The position numbers and the translations under genes are program-made. Below are positions 8,423 through 17,335 of a DNA stretch of 64,000 nt, one piece after another. Within the stretch, counting starts at the first letter, position 1, and every line of letters starts with the position of its first letter. The DNA is from Flavobacterium aquariorum (GTDB lineage Bacteria > Bacteroidota > Bacteroidia > Flavobacteriales > Flavobacteriaceae): NCBI RefSeq assembly GCF_003254745.1, contig NZ_QKXH01000012.1:1-64000 (forward strand). Reading direction: 5' to 3'. Below the pieces are notes generated by a model. That model had not been told where the DNA came from. It saw nothing but the letters and a program-made list of their open reading frames with translations, and did not search any database.

Positions 8423-10552
8423 ATGAAAAGAAAAGATTTACAACATATAAAGCTTAAAGAAGATTTCCAGTCTGAAAACTACAGTTTGCAGTCTGAGAAC
8501 TTCCTGACCGCAGAAGGGATTGAGCTTCACAAAACGTATACTGAAAAAGATATTGAATCTATCGAGCATCTTGATTTTGGAGCTGGATTTGCACCCAACT
8601 TGCGTGGCCCTTATGCAACTATGTATGTGCGCAGACCTTGGACAATACGTCAATATGCAGGATTTTCTACAGCTGAAGAAAGCAATGCTTTTTATAGACG
8701 AAACTTAGCCGCTGGTCAAAAAGGACTTTCAATTGCTTTTGATTTACCCACGCACAGAGGTTACGATTCGGATCATGAACGCGTAGTAGGTGATGTTGGA
8801 AAAGCTGGAGTAGCCATAGACTCTGTTGAAGACATGAAAGTATTGTTCAATGAGATTCCGCTTGACGAAATGTCGGTTTCAATGACGATGAACGGTGCCG
8901 TTTTACCCATTATCGCATTTTATATTGTGGCTGCCGAAGAACAAGGTGTAAAACCGGAACAACTTTCGGGAACTATTCAAAATGACATCCTGAAAGAATT
9001 TATGGTGCGTAATACTTATATCTATCCACCTACTCCATCGATGAAAATCATCGCCGACATATTTGAATTCACCAGCAACAAAATGCCTAAATTCAATTCC
9101 ATTTCCATCTCAGGCTACCATATGCAGGAAGCTGGAGCAACAGCTGATATAGAATTAGCTTACACATTGGCCGATGGATTGGAATATATTAGGACAGGAT
9201 TGGCAACGGGAATGAAAATTGATGATTTTGCTCCTCGCCTCTCTTTTTTCTGGGCTATTGGGATGAACCATTTTATGGAAATTGCCAAAATGAGAGCAGG
9301 AAGAATGATATGGGCTAAATTAATCAAACAATTCGGCCCAAAAGATGAAAAATCATTGGCACTGAGAACTCACTGTCAAACATCTGGTTGGAGTTTAACG
9401 GAGCAAGACCCATTCAACAATGTGGCACGCACTTGCATCGAAGCAACTGCAGCAGCTTTTGGTGGGACACAATCTTTACACACCAATGCACTTGACGAAG
9501 CTATTGCTTTACCCACAGATTTTTCAGCTCGAATTGCCCGTAATACCCAAATCTATTTACAGGAAGAAACCAAAATAACCAAAACTGTAGATCCGTGGGC
9601 TGGTAGTTATTATGTAGAAAGCCTGACCAACGAAATTGCAGAAAAAGCTTGGAAACTAATCGAAGAAGTTGAAGAATTGGGTGGAATGACCAAAGCCATT
9701 GAAACCGGAATTCCCAAGATTCGAATTGAGGAAGCAGCAGCCCGCAAACAAGCCCGAATTGACAGCAGTCAAGATATTATTGTTGGGGTCAACAAATACC
9801 GTTTGGAAAAAGAAGATCCATTACAGATTTTGGATGTAGACAATCAAATGGTTCGACAACAACAACTCGAACAATTAGACCGAATTAAAGCATCCAGAGA
9901 TGCTAATAAAGTGCAGACATCCCTTCAAAAATTGAAGCTTTGCGCCGAAACGGGCGAAGGAAACTTACTGGAATTTGCCGTTGAAGCAGCGAGAAACCGT
10001 TGTACATTGGGAGAAATTAGCGATGCATTGGAAACTGTTTTCGGAAGGTATAAAGCACAAATTAAATCTTTTAGTGGAGTGTATAGCAAAGAAATCAAAG
10101 ACGACAAAAGTTTTGAAAAAGCAAAACAACTGGCAGATACCTTTGCCAAACAAGAAGGGCGTCGACCAAGAATCATGATTGCCAAAATGGGACAGGATGG
10201 TCACGACCGTGGTGCAAAAGTAGTGGCCACAGGTTATGCAGATGTGGGTTTTGATGTGGATATTGGCCCATTATTTCAAACTCCAGCAGAAGCAGCCAAA
10301 CAAGCTGTAGAAAACGATGTGCACATATTAGGCGTATCCTCGCTCGCGGCTGGTCATAAAACATTAGTTCCCCAAGTAATTGAAGAATTAAAAAAATACG
10401 GAAGAGAAGACATTATGGTTATCGTTGGTGGAGTTATCCCACCACAAGATTATCAATTTCTATTTGATGCTGGAGCGGTAGCTGTTTTTGGACCTGGAAC
10501 AAAAATAAGCGATGCGGCTATCAAGATTTTAGAAATTTTAATTGACTCATAA
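8423..10552 (+). CDS. scpA: Methylmalonyl-CoA mutase large (alpha, catalytic) subunit
   Basis: 709 residues, normal for the catalytic subunit. The N-terminal barrel contains RPWTIRQYAGFSTAEESN and the long substrate-channel region. The C-terminal cobalamin-binding domain carries the base-off/His-on motif DGHDRG (about residue 590), with downstream GVSSLAAGH and GGVIPPQDY. It binds adenosylcobalamin and catalyses the carbon-skeleton rearrangement of (R)-methylmalonyl-CoA to succinyl-CoA. It pairs with the preceding small subunit. A hairpin terminator follows. Confidence 0.97.
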   Translation: MKRKDLQHIKLKEDFQSENYSLQSENFLTAEGIELHKTYTEKDIESIEHLDFGAGFAPNLRGPYATMYVRRPWTIRQYAGFSTAEESNAFYRRNLAAGQKGLSIAFDLPTHRGYDSDHERVVGDVGKAGVAIDSVEDMKVLFNEIPLDEMSVSMTMNGAVLPIIAFYIVAAEEQGVKPEQLSGTIQNDILKEFMVRNTYIYPPTPSMKIIADIFEFTSNKMPKFNSISISGYHMQEAGATADIELAYTLADGLEYIRTGLATGMKIDDFAPRLSFFWAIGMNHFMEIAKMRAGRMIWAKLIKQFGPKDEKSLALRTHCQTSGWSLTEQDPFNNVARTCIEATAAAFGGTQSLHTNALDEAIALPTDFSARIARNTQIYLQEETKITKTVDPWAGSYYVESLTNEIAEKAWKLIEEVEELGGMTKAIETGIPKIRIEEAAARKQARIDSSQDIIVGVNKYRLEKEDPLQILDVDNQMVRQQQLEQLDRIKASRDANKVQTSLQKLKLCAETGEGNLLEFAVEAARNRCTLGEISDALETVFGRYKAQIKSFSGVYSKEIKDDKSFEKAKQLADTFAKQEGRRPRIMIAKMGQDGHDRGAKVVATGYADVGFDVDIGPLFQTPAEAAKQAVENDVHILGVSSLAAGHKTLVPQVIEELKKYGREDIMVIVGGVIPPQDYQFLFDAGAVAVFGPGTKISDAAIKILEILIDS

Positions 10553-10561
10553 ATACCCTCC

Positions 10562-10605
10562 TTTAAAGAAGTTATTGTCTTCAAAAATTGATACTTCTTT
10601 TTCTT
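10562..10605 (+). terminator. Terminator after methylmalonyl-CoA mutase genes
   Basis: AAAGAAGT near 10564 pairs with ACTTCTTT near 10593-10600 and is followed by a T-rich stretch. Confidence 0.55.
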
Positions 10606-10612
10606 TTATAGC

Positions 10613-10649
10613 TATTCAGTACTTTAGCTAATTGTTAAAGTACTGAATA
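10613..10649. repeat. Perfect 14-bp inverted repeat
   Basis: TATTCAGTACTTTA (10613-10626) and its exact complement (10636-10649) are separated by 9 nt. No U-tract follows, so this is either a second weak terminator/mRNA end or a protein-binding site. Confidence 0.6.
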
Positions 10650-11103
10650 ATTAGATTTAAAACCCTCTGTTTATTTTTTTGCATAGCAAAATAGGCACAT
10701 CTATTCAGTCCCATTAATTTTACCAAAAAAGCTATCTTCTTCTTTTTTTATTATATTTTTTTTCTTTTTCACCAACAAAAAAACAATCTCCAAAAATAAA
10801 CTATCCGCCAAAGAATCATTTATTTTTTAATATAAAAACCAATTTTTCATCTTAAAATTTAAAATTGGGAGGTACTTGCTTAATAATTAAAATTTTATGA
10901 CTCTCAATCTGAATAAAAAAGGTTTTTTAAATTAACATCCCTTAAGCAAGGCGTTAACAACACGTGCGTTATAATTACCCTATTTTTATAACAGTCTTTA
11001 AAATAAATAAAACAACAAAAAGGGGAAGAAACAATGAACAAGCCTTACCATTTATTTTAAAAATAAAATTTCAAAATATAATATTAATTTAAAATAGAAT
11101 ATT
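10650..11103. other. AT-rich intergenic region, no gene seen
   Basis: About 450 bp of T- and A-rich sequence before a small secreted-protein gene. No convincing ORF, RNA or complete promoter could be recognised. Confidence 0.5.
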
Positions 11104-11640
11104 ATGAAAGCCGTTTTAATTATTGCATTAGTTTTAGGAATGCATATTACCTCATATTCACAAGATAAGATAATAGAAGGTAATGACGAAGGAAATATGA
11201 ACACAGTAGATCTACCAGAGATTGTTATTAAAAATGCAGGGAAAGATTTTTCCTATTATTTACCAGACAAAAATCCAGACATTACCGTTAATCAACTTGA
11301 AAAAGAATTTGTAGCTTATGATTTAGGGAAAGACTATGAGGGATATGAAAACTATCTGGTTATTTTATCCACAGGAAAAGGTTCATTATCAGCAACCTAT
11401 GATGTTAATGGTAAACTAACTAGTGTTGTAGAAAAATACACTGATACGATGCTACCTCATCCAGTTATTTACTCTGTATATAAAGCATATCCTGGTTGGC
11501 AAATTGTAAATGACAAGTATCTCTACACACAAGAAAATGGAGATGTTACGAAAAAAGAGTACAATTTAAAACTCAAAAAAGACAACGAAGTAATTAAATT
11601 AAAAGTAAATCCGAAAGGTGAAATCATCTCAAAAAGTTAA
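11104..11640 (+). CDS. Small secreted protein, PepSY-like
   Basis: 178 residues with a Sec signal peptide (MKAVLIIALVLGMHITSYSQ, cleavage after about residue 19). The mature part has two similar beta-alpha stretches (GKGSLSATYDVNGKLTSVVEKY and a C-terminal VIKLKVNPKGEIISK) resembling periplasmic PepSY-like/BLIP-fold proteins of Bacteroidota. It has no catalytic motif. It is monocistronic: a long leader lies before it and a strong terminator directly after. Function is unknown. Confidence 0.7.
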   Translation: MKAVLIIALVLGMHITSYSQDKIIEGNDEGNMNTVDLPEIVIKNAGKDFSYYLPDKNPDITVNQLEKEFVAYDLGKDYEGYENYLVILSTGKGSLSATYDVNGKLTSVVEKYTDTMLPHPVIYSVYKAYPGWQIVNDKYLYTQENGDVTKKEYNLKLKKDNEVIKLKVNPKGEIISKS

Positions 11641-11650
11641 ACAAAAAAAT

Positions 11651-11690
11651 TAAGAGGAGGTTTGGAAAATCATTTCCAAACCTCCTCTTA
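11651..11690. terminator. Strong bidirectional terminator
   Basis: A perfect 18-bp stem (11651-11668 with 11673-11690) with an ATCA loop lies between two convergent genes. This is one of the most stable hairpins in the window. Confidence 0.9.
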
Positions 11691-11717
11691 ATAGTAAAAT
11701 TTGAGATTCAATACAAT

Positions 11718-12356
11718 TTAAATCATCACTCTTGCAGTACTGTCAGCAACAATGAAGGAAGTATCGTAACCTCCAAATCTTCTCAGATAGCTTCTCAATG
11801 AAGTTCCATAAACGTCTTTAATAAAACGCTTCCCTTTATATCTGAAATACTTTTTAACAGATCCCACACCAGCAAGATGTGCCGCTGCCAAAATTCCTGA
11901 TTCAGTAATTCGGATGCCGTTCAAAACAGTTCCATCATACCTTTCAATGACTTTTCTTAACTCCCATTTGTTTTTTGACAAAAGGGCAATAAAAGCTTTT
12001 TCTTGCATTCTGGGGCTGTTTAAGAATGCGTCGGAATTGTGAACCCCAATAGTTTTTAAAGTTTCAATACCAAATTGGTATTTTCCTAAATAGCCGAGAG
12101 AATTAATTTTTCTGTATTTTCCTTGTGATTCTTTGAAGCCGATTGCTTCTTTATATCCAATAAAAAAGGTTCCAGTATAGGGAATCTCAGAATTGGTATA
12201 ATCGCTCACATTTAATGATGGTAGTAAGTAGGATGTATCATCTGTTTCGTTAATTAGAAACCATGGGGTAGATTCTAATTTGGAGGGTTTAAAACCTAAG
12301 CTTAAAAAAGCTACTACAACAATCAAACTTGTGTAAAAATACCATTTTTTTATCAT
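11718..12356 (-). CDS. Exported lysozyme-fold/transglycosylase-like protein
   Basis: 212 residues with an N-terminal membrane anchor or signal (about residues 5-22). The central segment GFKESQGKYRKINSLGYLGKYQFG has the Glu-Ser, Tyr and GxYQF arrangement of SLT-like lysozyme folds; Glu in KESQG is the candidate catalytic acid. The later GILAAAHLAGVGSVKKYF also fits that fold. It probably cuts or binds peptidoglycan in the periplasm. Similar proteins are common in flavobacteria next to MltG, the next gene upstream here. Activity is inferred. Confidence 0.65.
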   Translation of the reverse strand: MIKKWYFYTSLIVVVAFLSLGFKPSKLESTPWFLINETDDTSYLLPSLNVSDYTNSEIPYTGTFFIGYKEAIGFKESQGKYRKINSLGYLGKYQFGIETLKTIGVHNSDAFLNSPRMQEKAFIALLSKNKWELRKVIERYDGTVLNGIRITESGILAAAHLAGVGSVKKYFRYKGKRFIKDVYGTSLRSYLRRFGGYDTSFIVADSTARVMI

Positions 12357-12711
12357 ATTTGGGTTTTCTTCAAAACGCTGTCCCGTTAAGAAATTTCTAT
12401 GCCCAAAGATACGACTTTAAAAATAAAGCTGAAAATCAAGGCTTTAAACTTATCAACTTTTTAAATTTTCACTCCTTAAGTTACTAATTGTGCGGGCGTT
12501 CGAGTTTTGAAAATAAATCGAAATAATTAAAAAAATGTAACTTATTCAGCATCAAAACATAAGCTTATTCTTGCTTAAAAAAAGTAAAAACGTCTAGAAA
12601 AAGCAAAATAACACTGAATTGATTACAAATTCTTCATTTTACGATAACGTTTGAAATAAAAATATAAGAATTGTTAATTAATAAATTCACTTTTGGACAA
12701 ATTCAATAGAT
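12357..12711. other. Intergenic region between mltG and the lysozyme-like gene
   Basis: About 350 bp of AT-rich sequence containing the leader of the lysozyme-like gene. No further gene or repeat was seen. Confidence 0.5.
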
Positions 12712-12759
12712 AAAAAAAGCTTCAAAACTGTCTTAAAAACAATTTTGAAGCCTTTTTAA
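12712..12759 (-). terminator. Intrinsic terminator of mltG
   Basis: GCTTCAAAA (12719-12727) pairs with TTTTGAAGC (12743-12751). On the minus strand the stem is followed by a run of seven T. Confidence 0.85.
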
Positions 12760-12782
12760 AATAGTATTTATGCTTACAAAAC

Positions 12783-13823
12783 CTATCGTTGCACTCCTTG
12801 GCTATTAATCCAATCGGAATATTTTTTGGCATTTACATTATGCTCCGCTAAAGTAGCTGCAAATTCGTGGTATCCAAAACGATCAACACTGGCACAAAAA
12901 TAGATATAATTGTTTTTTTCAGGATTTAAAACCGCTTCAAGCGCCGTAATATCCGGCATCGCGATTGGTCCCGGAGGAAGTCCTATATTCACGTAAGTAT
13001 TGTAAGGTGATTTCATAATCAAATCATTATAGAACACTCTTTTAATCACCTGATTAAAATCGTTTGACTTCTTTTTCATTGCAAAAATTACAGTCGGATC
13101 GGCCTGCAATGGCATTTCAAGTCTCATTCTATTCAAATAAACACCCGCAATTCTTGGTCGTTCATCTTTCTTAACTGATTCTTTATGCACTATAGAAGCT
13201 AAAATAGTAGCTTGAATTGGAGTCAGACCTTGTGCTGCAGCTTTGGCAGTACGTTCTTTGTTCCAAAACTTATTGTATTCCTTAATCATTTTGTCACGAA
13301 ACTTCTCTGCCGAAGTATTCCAGTAAATATCATACGTATTAGGAATAAACATCACGAGGACATTCTCTTCCGTAAATCCGTTTTCTTTCAAAAAAATAGA
13401 ATCTCTAAAAGTATTCAATAACTCAAGGCTATCCGGTTCGATTTGGGAACCCACTCTGCCAGCAAAATTTTCTAGACGCTCTTGATTATTAAAAGCCAGA
13501 CTTACGGGATCATTAAATTTCATCGCTTTAACCAACTCATAACTATTCATACCATTCTTTAGTAAAAAGCGACCTGCTTTTACATTTTCTGGATAGCTTG
13601 TTTTTCCAGCTACCATTTCAAAACGGCTTATATCTTTTACATAAGGCTCTAAAATATGTTTTACTTGCTCATAATCGGATCCTGTTGGTACGTATACATA
13701 CAACTCTTTATCTGCAAATTTTGTGTTACCACTAAAAATTTGATACATCAAAACAAACCCATAAACGATTAATATTGATATTAATGCAACAGATACTAAT
13801 GATACTATTTTTTTTAGATTCAA
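12783..13823 (-). CDS. mltG: Endolytic murein transglycosylase MltG
   Basis: 346 residues. An N-terminal transmembrane helix (about 8-30) is followed by a LysM-like part and the YceG/MltG catalytic domain. The motif ASIVHKES places the catalytic Glu at residue 215, followed by RIAGVYLNRM and MPLQADPTVIFAM, all hallmarks of the family. MltG cleaves nascent glycan strands in the inner-membrane-proximal periplasm and sets glycan length. The GNAT gene ends 16 bp upstream of its start, giving an operon dapF - (inserted gene) - GNAT - mltG. A strong terminator follows. Confidence 0.95.
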   Translation of the reverse strand: MNLKKIVSLVSVALISILIVYGFVLMYQIFSGNTKFADKELYVYVPTGSDYEQVKHILEPYVKDISRFEMVAGKTSYPENVKAGRFLLKNGMNSYELVKAMKFNDPVSLAFNNQERLENFAGRVGSQIEPDSLELLNTFRDSIFLKENGFTEENVLVMFIPNTYDIYWNTSAEKFRDKMIKEYNKFWNKERTAKAAAQGLTPIQATILASIVHKESVKKDERPRIAGVYLNRMRLEMPLQADPTVIFAMKKKSNDFNQVIKRVFYNDLIMKSPYNTYVNIGLPPGPIAMPDITALEAVLNPEKNNYIYFCASVDRFGYHEFAATLAEHNVNAKKYSDWINSQGVQR

Positions 13824-13839
13824 AATAAAAAAATTTAAA

Positions 13840-14394
13840 TTACTGCGCCAGTTCGTTGTCGCTAGTGTGATTATTAATTAATTGAAAAATCGCTTCGTCT
13901 TTGTAAACTCCATTTACAAAAGTCCAGTCTTTTTTTACGCCTATTCTTTCGAAACCAAATTTAGTAAAAAGAGCAATACTAGCCTTATTTTCGCATCCAA
14001 TATTTGCATATAATTGATGCAAATTAAGATTATAAAAGGCATACTGAATGAGTAAGTCCAACGCTTCCGACCCAATACTCTGATTTCTATTGGCTGATGC
14101 CTGAATCACAATCCCAACGCCCGCTCTATTGTTCTTCGGATCAAAATCAAACAAATCAATCAGTCCCAAAGCCGGAAAATCATCATCTTGACAAATTGCC
14201 AATCGCAATTGCTTGGCCTCATAAATATCCTGATGAGCATTCTCCAAATACTGCTTCACCAAAAAACGACTGTAAGGAGTATGAGTATTGCTTACTTCCC
14301 AGATACTCTGATCATTTTCTATGGCATAAATAAACTCCAAATCATTGGGTTCAAGTGCTCGAATATAAATATTATCGCCTTTTAATGTCCTCAT
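13840..14394 (-). CDS. GNAT family N-acetyltransferase (RimJ/RimL-like)
   Basis: 184 residues with the RimJ/RimL-type fold: an N-terminal IRALEPNDLEFIYAIEND, the acetyl-CoA loop region GVGIVIQASANRNQSIGSEALDLL (about residues 90-115), and C-terminal LYANIGCENKASIALFTKFGFERIG. It transfers acetyl from acetyl-CoA to an amine, perhaps a protein N-terminus or small molecule; the substrate is unknown. It sits 16 bp upstream of mltG on the same strand. Confidence 0.88.
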   Translation of the reverse strand: MRTLKGDNIYIRALEPNDLEFIYAIENDQSIWEVSNTHTPYSRFLVKQYLENAHQDIYEAKQLRLAICQDDDFPALGLIDLFDFDPKNNRAGVGIVIQASANRNQSIGSEALDLLIQYAFYNLNLHQLYANIGCENKASIALFTKFGFERIGVKKDWTFVNGVYKDEAIFQLINNHTSDNELAQ

Positions 14395-14466
14395 ATTAGA
14401 ATTACGAATTTGAAATTATGAATTACGAATTGATTTTTGAATAGAACCTATTATTTTCAAAAGCTC
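14395..14466. repeat. AATTCGTAATTC-type short repeats beside the four-helix gene
   Basis: Variants of GAATTACGAATT occur at about 14399-14432, and again on the other side of the gene at about 14840-14858 (TTCGTAATTCATAATT, AATTCGTAATTA). They flank the four-helix gene and also overlap its lost C-terminal codons. Confidence 0.55.
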
Positions 14467-14769
14467 TTAAACATCTTTCAATAAAACATCAGATTGTTCA
14501 ATTGTTAAATAATCCGAATCTCTCAAAAGTCTTATCCAATATTTTGACTCTCTAGCCTCTTTATAAGCAATTGTTAATTTTGCAAAAAAATCAGCTTTTG
14601 ATTGACCTCCTATAGCTTCTTCAATATTAGCTCCAACAGAAGTTCCACTTCGCAACAATTGTTTTGACAGAACAAATTCTTTTTTCTCTTGACTTAGATA
14701 TTTATAAACTTTAACAATCCTTAAAGCGAAATCATAACTTTTAATTTGAACCACATTCTCTGACTTCAT
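14467..14769 (-). CDS. Four-helix-bundle protein (23S rRNA intervening-sequence type), C-terminally truncated
   Basis: 100 residues. The sequence from SYDFALRIVKVYKYL through LRSGTSVGANIEEAIGGQSKADFFAKL to ESKYWIRLL matches the small four-helix-bundle family first found in 23S rRNA intervening sequences. The frame ends at LLKDV plus TAA. The next codons in the same frame read ELLKIIGSIQKSIRNS before a second stop at 14416-14418, which looks like the missing C-terminal helix. A nonsense mutation has therefore probably shortened the last helix. The gene interrupts an otherwise tight dapF-GNAT-mltG order and is flanked by AATTCGTAATTC-like repeats, suggesting insertion. Confidence 0.82.
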   Translation of the reverse strand: MKSENVVQIKSYDFALRIVKVYKYLSQEKKEFVLSKQLLRSGTSVGANIEEAIGGQSKADFFAKLTIAYKEARESKYWIRLLRDSDYLTIEQSDVLLKDV

Positions 14770-14856
14770 ATATAATTAATTATGATTTTGTATTTATGAA
14801 CTTGAATTATAAATTTGAAGAGCCTAATTTCGTAATTCATAATTGACAATTCGTAA

Positions 14857-15639
14857 TTAGACCTCTATCGTTCCTTTAAACACAAATTCAGCAGGTCCTT
14901 TCAAGAAAACATTTGTAAAACCGTTTTCGTTTTTATCAAAAGAAACAACCAATTTTCCGCCTTCGACATTCACGTTAATGGCTGTTGCACTAGTTTGTCC
15001 TGTGGCGTTCATAGCAATTGCAACTGCTGTAGCTCCAGTTCCACAAGCTAAAGTTTCGTCTTCAACACCTCGTTCGTAGGTACGAAGCCTAAAAGTGGTA
15101 TCGTCAATTTTTTTCACAAAATTAATATTGCTTCCTGCTGCGCCGTACAATTCGCCATAACGAATCGCAGCACCTTCTGCTTTTATATTGTAATGCTCTA
15201 AATCCTCTATCATTTGAACATGATGCGGGGAACCTGTATTCAAAAAAGTGTGGTCTTTTTTAATCTCTATAGTCGGAACATCAATCATCTGTAACGAAAC
15301 CAATCCGTTGTCTTCAAATGAGGCATGATGCAAACCATCCGTAGCTATAAAAGTAGTTTTACCGGCAATCACATGTAGATCTTTGGCAAAAGCCACCAAA
15401 CAACGTCCTCCATTACCACACATCGAACTTTGATTCCCATCTGAATTGTAATACACCATTTTAAAATCAGTATCCGTATCGTTTTCAAGTAAAATAAGAC
15501 CGTCTCCTCCTATCCCAAAACGTCTGTCACACAAATGAGCAACCAATTGCGTGTCCTCTTTTGGGAAAAATCCGGAACGATTGTCAATCATAACAAAATC
15601 GTTTCCAGCTCCTTGGTATTTATAAAATTCTAATTGCAT
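14857..15639 (-). CDS. dapF: Diaminopimelate epimerase
   Basis: 260 residues from the ATG at 15639 (MQLEFYKYQGAGNDFVMID). An in-frame ATG at 15672 adds 11 residues not typical of the family, so the shorter start is preferred. The two active-site cysteines are Cys74 in MCGNGGRC and Cys199 in LACGTGATA. DapF converts LL- to meso-diaminopimelate for lysine and peptidoglycan synthesis. It is the first gene of a minus-strand group that includes mltG, so both relate to the cell wall. It is divergent from the HtrA gene. Confidence 0.97.
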   Translation of the reverse strand: MQLEFYKYQGAGNDFVMIDNRSGFFPKEDTQLVAHLCDRRFGIGGDGLILLENDTDTDFKMVYYNSDGNQSSMCGNGGRCLVAFAKDLHVIAGKTTFIATDGLHHASFEDNGLVSLQMIDVPTIEIKKDHTFLNTGSPHHVQMIEDLEHYNIKAEGAAIRYGELYGAAGSNINFVKKIDDTTFRLRTYERGVEDETLACGTGATAVAIAMNATGQTSATAINVNVEGGKLVVSFDKNENGFTNVFLKGPAEFVFKGTIEV

Positions 15640-15778
15640 TTTTATTTCCATTTTAATCACACAAAAGTACAAACTATTAATGAATTGTTAATCATTGTTA
15701 AAGAGCGTTAAACCATATTGTGCGAAAAAAAAATTCTTCTAAATTCGTAATCAAATAACTAATAAAAACTTTATTGCT

Positions 15779-17179
15779 ATGAAACAAATTTCAAAATTAT
15801 TCTTGGTTTCCTTGTTAAGTGGCGCAACAACCCTTGGTGCATACAAAATATTATTTGACAACAATGGTTATTTTTCATCCAACAAACATGGAATTACAAC
15901 ACTTGCTCCTGAATCCTATGGAAGACAAGTTGGATTAAGTGCCGAAAACATCGATTTTACAGTTGCTGCAGAAAAAACCGTTCATACTGTAGTTCACGTA
16001 AAAAACGTATCGGTGAGAACAATTTCTAATCCAATCATGGAATACTTTTATGGCTATGGAGGTGGACAACAGCAAGAACAGGTTGGAACTGGATCGGGTG
16101 TTATTATCTCTGAAGATGGATATATTGTGACCAACAACCACGTAGTAAAAGATGCTTCCGACATTGAAATTACCTTAAACAATAAAAAAACGTATAAAGC
16201 AAAGCTCATTGGAACCGATTCTAAAATGGACATTGCTTTGCTAAAAATTGATGCTGATGAAAAACTACCGTATTCTACATTTGCCAATTCCGATTCGGTT
16301 AAAGTAGGCGAATGGGTATTAGCAGTAGGTAATCCATACAACTTGACATCAACCGTAACTGCAGGAATTGTTTCTGCCAAAGCCAGAAATCTGGACGCTA
16401 GAGGAATTCAGTCTTTCATACAGACTGATGCAGCGGTAAACCCAGGAAACAGTGGTGGAGCACTTGTAAACACTCGCGGCGAACTGATAGGAATTAACAC
16501 CATGATTTCATCAATGACAGGTTCTTATGTAGGTTACTCATTTGCAATTCCTTCCAATAATGCCCGAAAAATAATCGAGGACATAATGGAATTTGGTAAT
16601 GTCCAAAGGGGAATACTTGGAGTTGAAGGCGGTGAATTAAACGGAACCGCATCTAAGGAACTGGGAGTTACACAAACCCAAGGTTTTTACATTAATAAAG
16701 TGTCCAAAAACTCTGGTGCCGAAAAAGCCAAATTACAAAAAGGAGACATCATCATCAAATTAGACAATCAGGATATTTCCACTTTTGCAGATCTTTCGGG
16801 TTATGTAAACACCAAAAGACCTAATGATAAAGTACAGGTAACTATCATTAGAGAAGGAAAAAATATGGTTGTGCCTGTTATATTGAGTAAAAATGAAAAC
16901 TTTAACACCGAATTCAAAGGAATCGAACTTGAAAATATTGACACCGCCAACAAAAAGAAATTCAAATTGGATTATGGTGTAAAAATCAAATCCATTTCCA
17001 ATGAAAACTTGGCACAATATACTGATGAACTAGTCGGAAACATCATTTTAAGCATTGACAATGTCAAAGCAACGAATGTAGAAGCGGTTTCTAAACTTTT
17101 GAATAATAAAGACGAAAAACAAAGTATCCGTATCGAAATGATAAATAAAAACGGAGAGGTCATGAGAATCATTATCTAA
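15779..17179 (+). CDS. HtrA/DegP-type periplasmic serine protease
   Basis: 466 residues. An N-terminal signal or anchor (about 1-22) is followed by a trypsin-like domain with triad His121 (TNNHVV), Asp151 (MDIALLKI) and Ser225 (GNSGGAL), then two PDZ domains (about 275-370 and 385-466). The family degrades misfolded envelope proteins under stress. It is monocistronic, with a terminator directly downstream. Confidence 0.95.
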   Translation: MKQISKLFLVSLLSGATTLGAYKILFDNNGYFSSNKHGITTLAPESYGRQVGLSAENIDFTVAAEKTVHTVVHVKNVSVRTISNPIMEYFYGYGGGQQQEQVGTGSGVIISEDGYIVTNNHVVKDASDIEITLNNKKTYKAKLIGTDSKMDIALLKIDADEKLPYSTFANSDSVKVGEWVLAVGNPYNLTSTVTAGIVSAKARNLDARGIQSFIQTDAAVNPGNSGGALVNTRGELIGINTMISSMTGSYVGYSFAIPSNNARKIIEDIMEFGNVQRGILGVEGGELNGTASKELGVTQTQGFYINKVSKNSGAEKAKLQKGDIIIKLDNQDISTFADLSGYVNTKRPNDKVQVTIIREGKNMVVPVILSKNENFNTEFKGIELENIDTANKKKFKLDYGVKIKSISNENLAQYTDELVGNIILSIDNVKATNVEAVSKLLNNKDEKQSIRIEMINKNGEVMRIII

Positions 17180-17201
17180 AAAGTTAAAACAATAAATTTA
17201 A

Positions 17202-17234
17202 AGCCGATTTGTAAATACAAGTCGGTTTTTTTTT
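17202..17234 (+). terminator. Terminator after the HtrA gene
   Basis: CCGATTTGTA pairs with TACAAGTCGG (one G-T wobble) across a 2-nt spacer and is followed by nine T. Confidence 0.85.
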
Positions 17235-17280
17235 ATTTCAAAAAAAACTTAAAAAAAGTTACGAAATCGATTGAAATAAG

Positions 17281-17288
17281 TACTTTTG
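17281..17288 (+). promoter_or_regulatory. -7 promoter box for the GAPDH gene
   Basis: TACTTTTG matches TAnnTTTG and lies about 48 bp before the GAPDH start. Confidence 0.55.
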
Positions 17289-17335
17289 CACCAAATTTTA
17301 AAAAACTGCATCAATTACCAATACAAATTTTCAAC

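Noticed and set aside
10613..10649. Riboswitch or B12 element near the methylmalonyl-CoA mutase genes
   Set aside because: It is downstream of the genes and is a simple perfect hairpin without cobalamin-riboswitch motifs.
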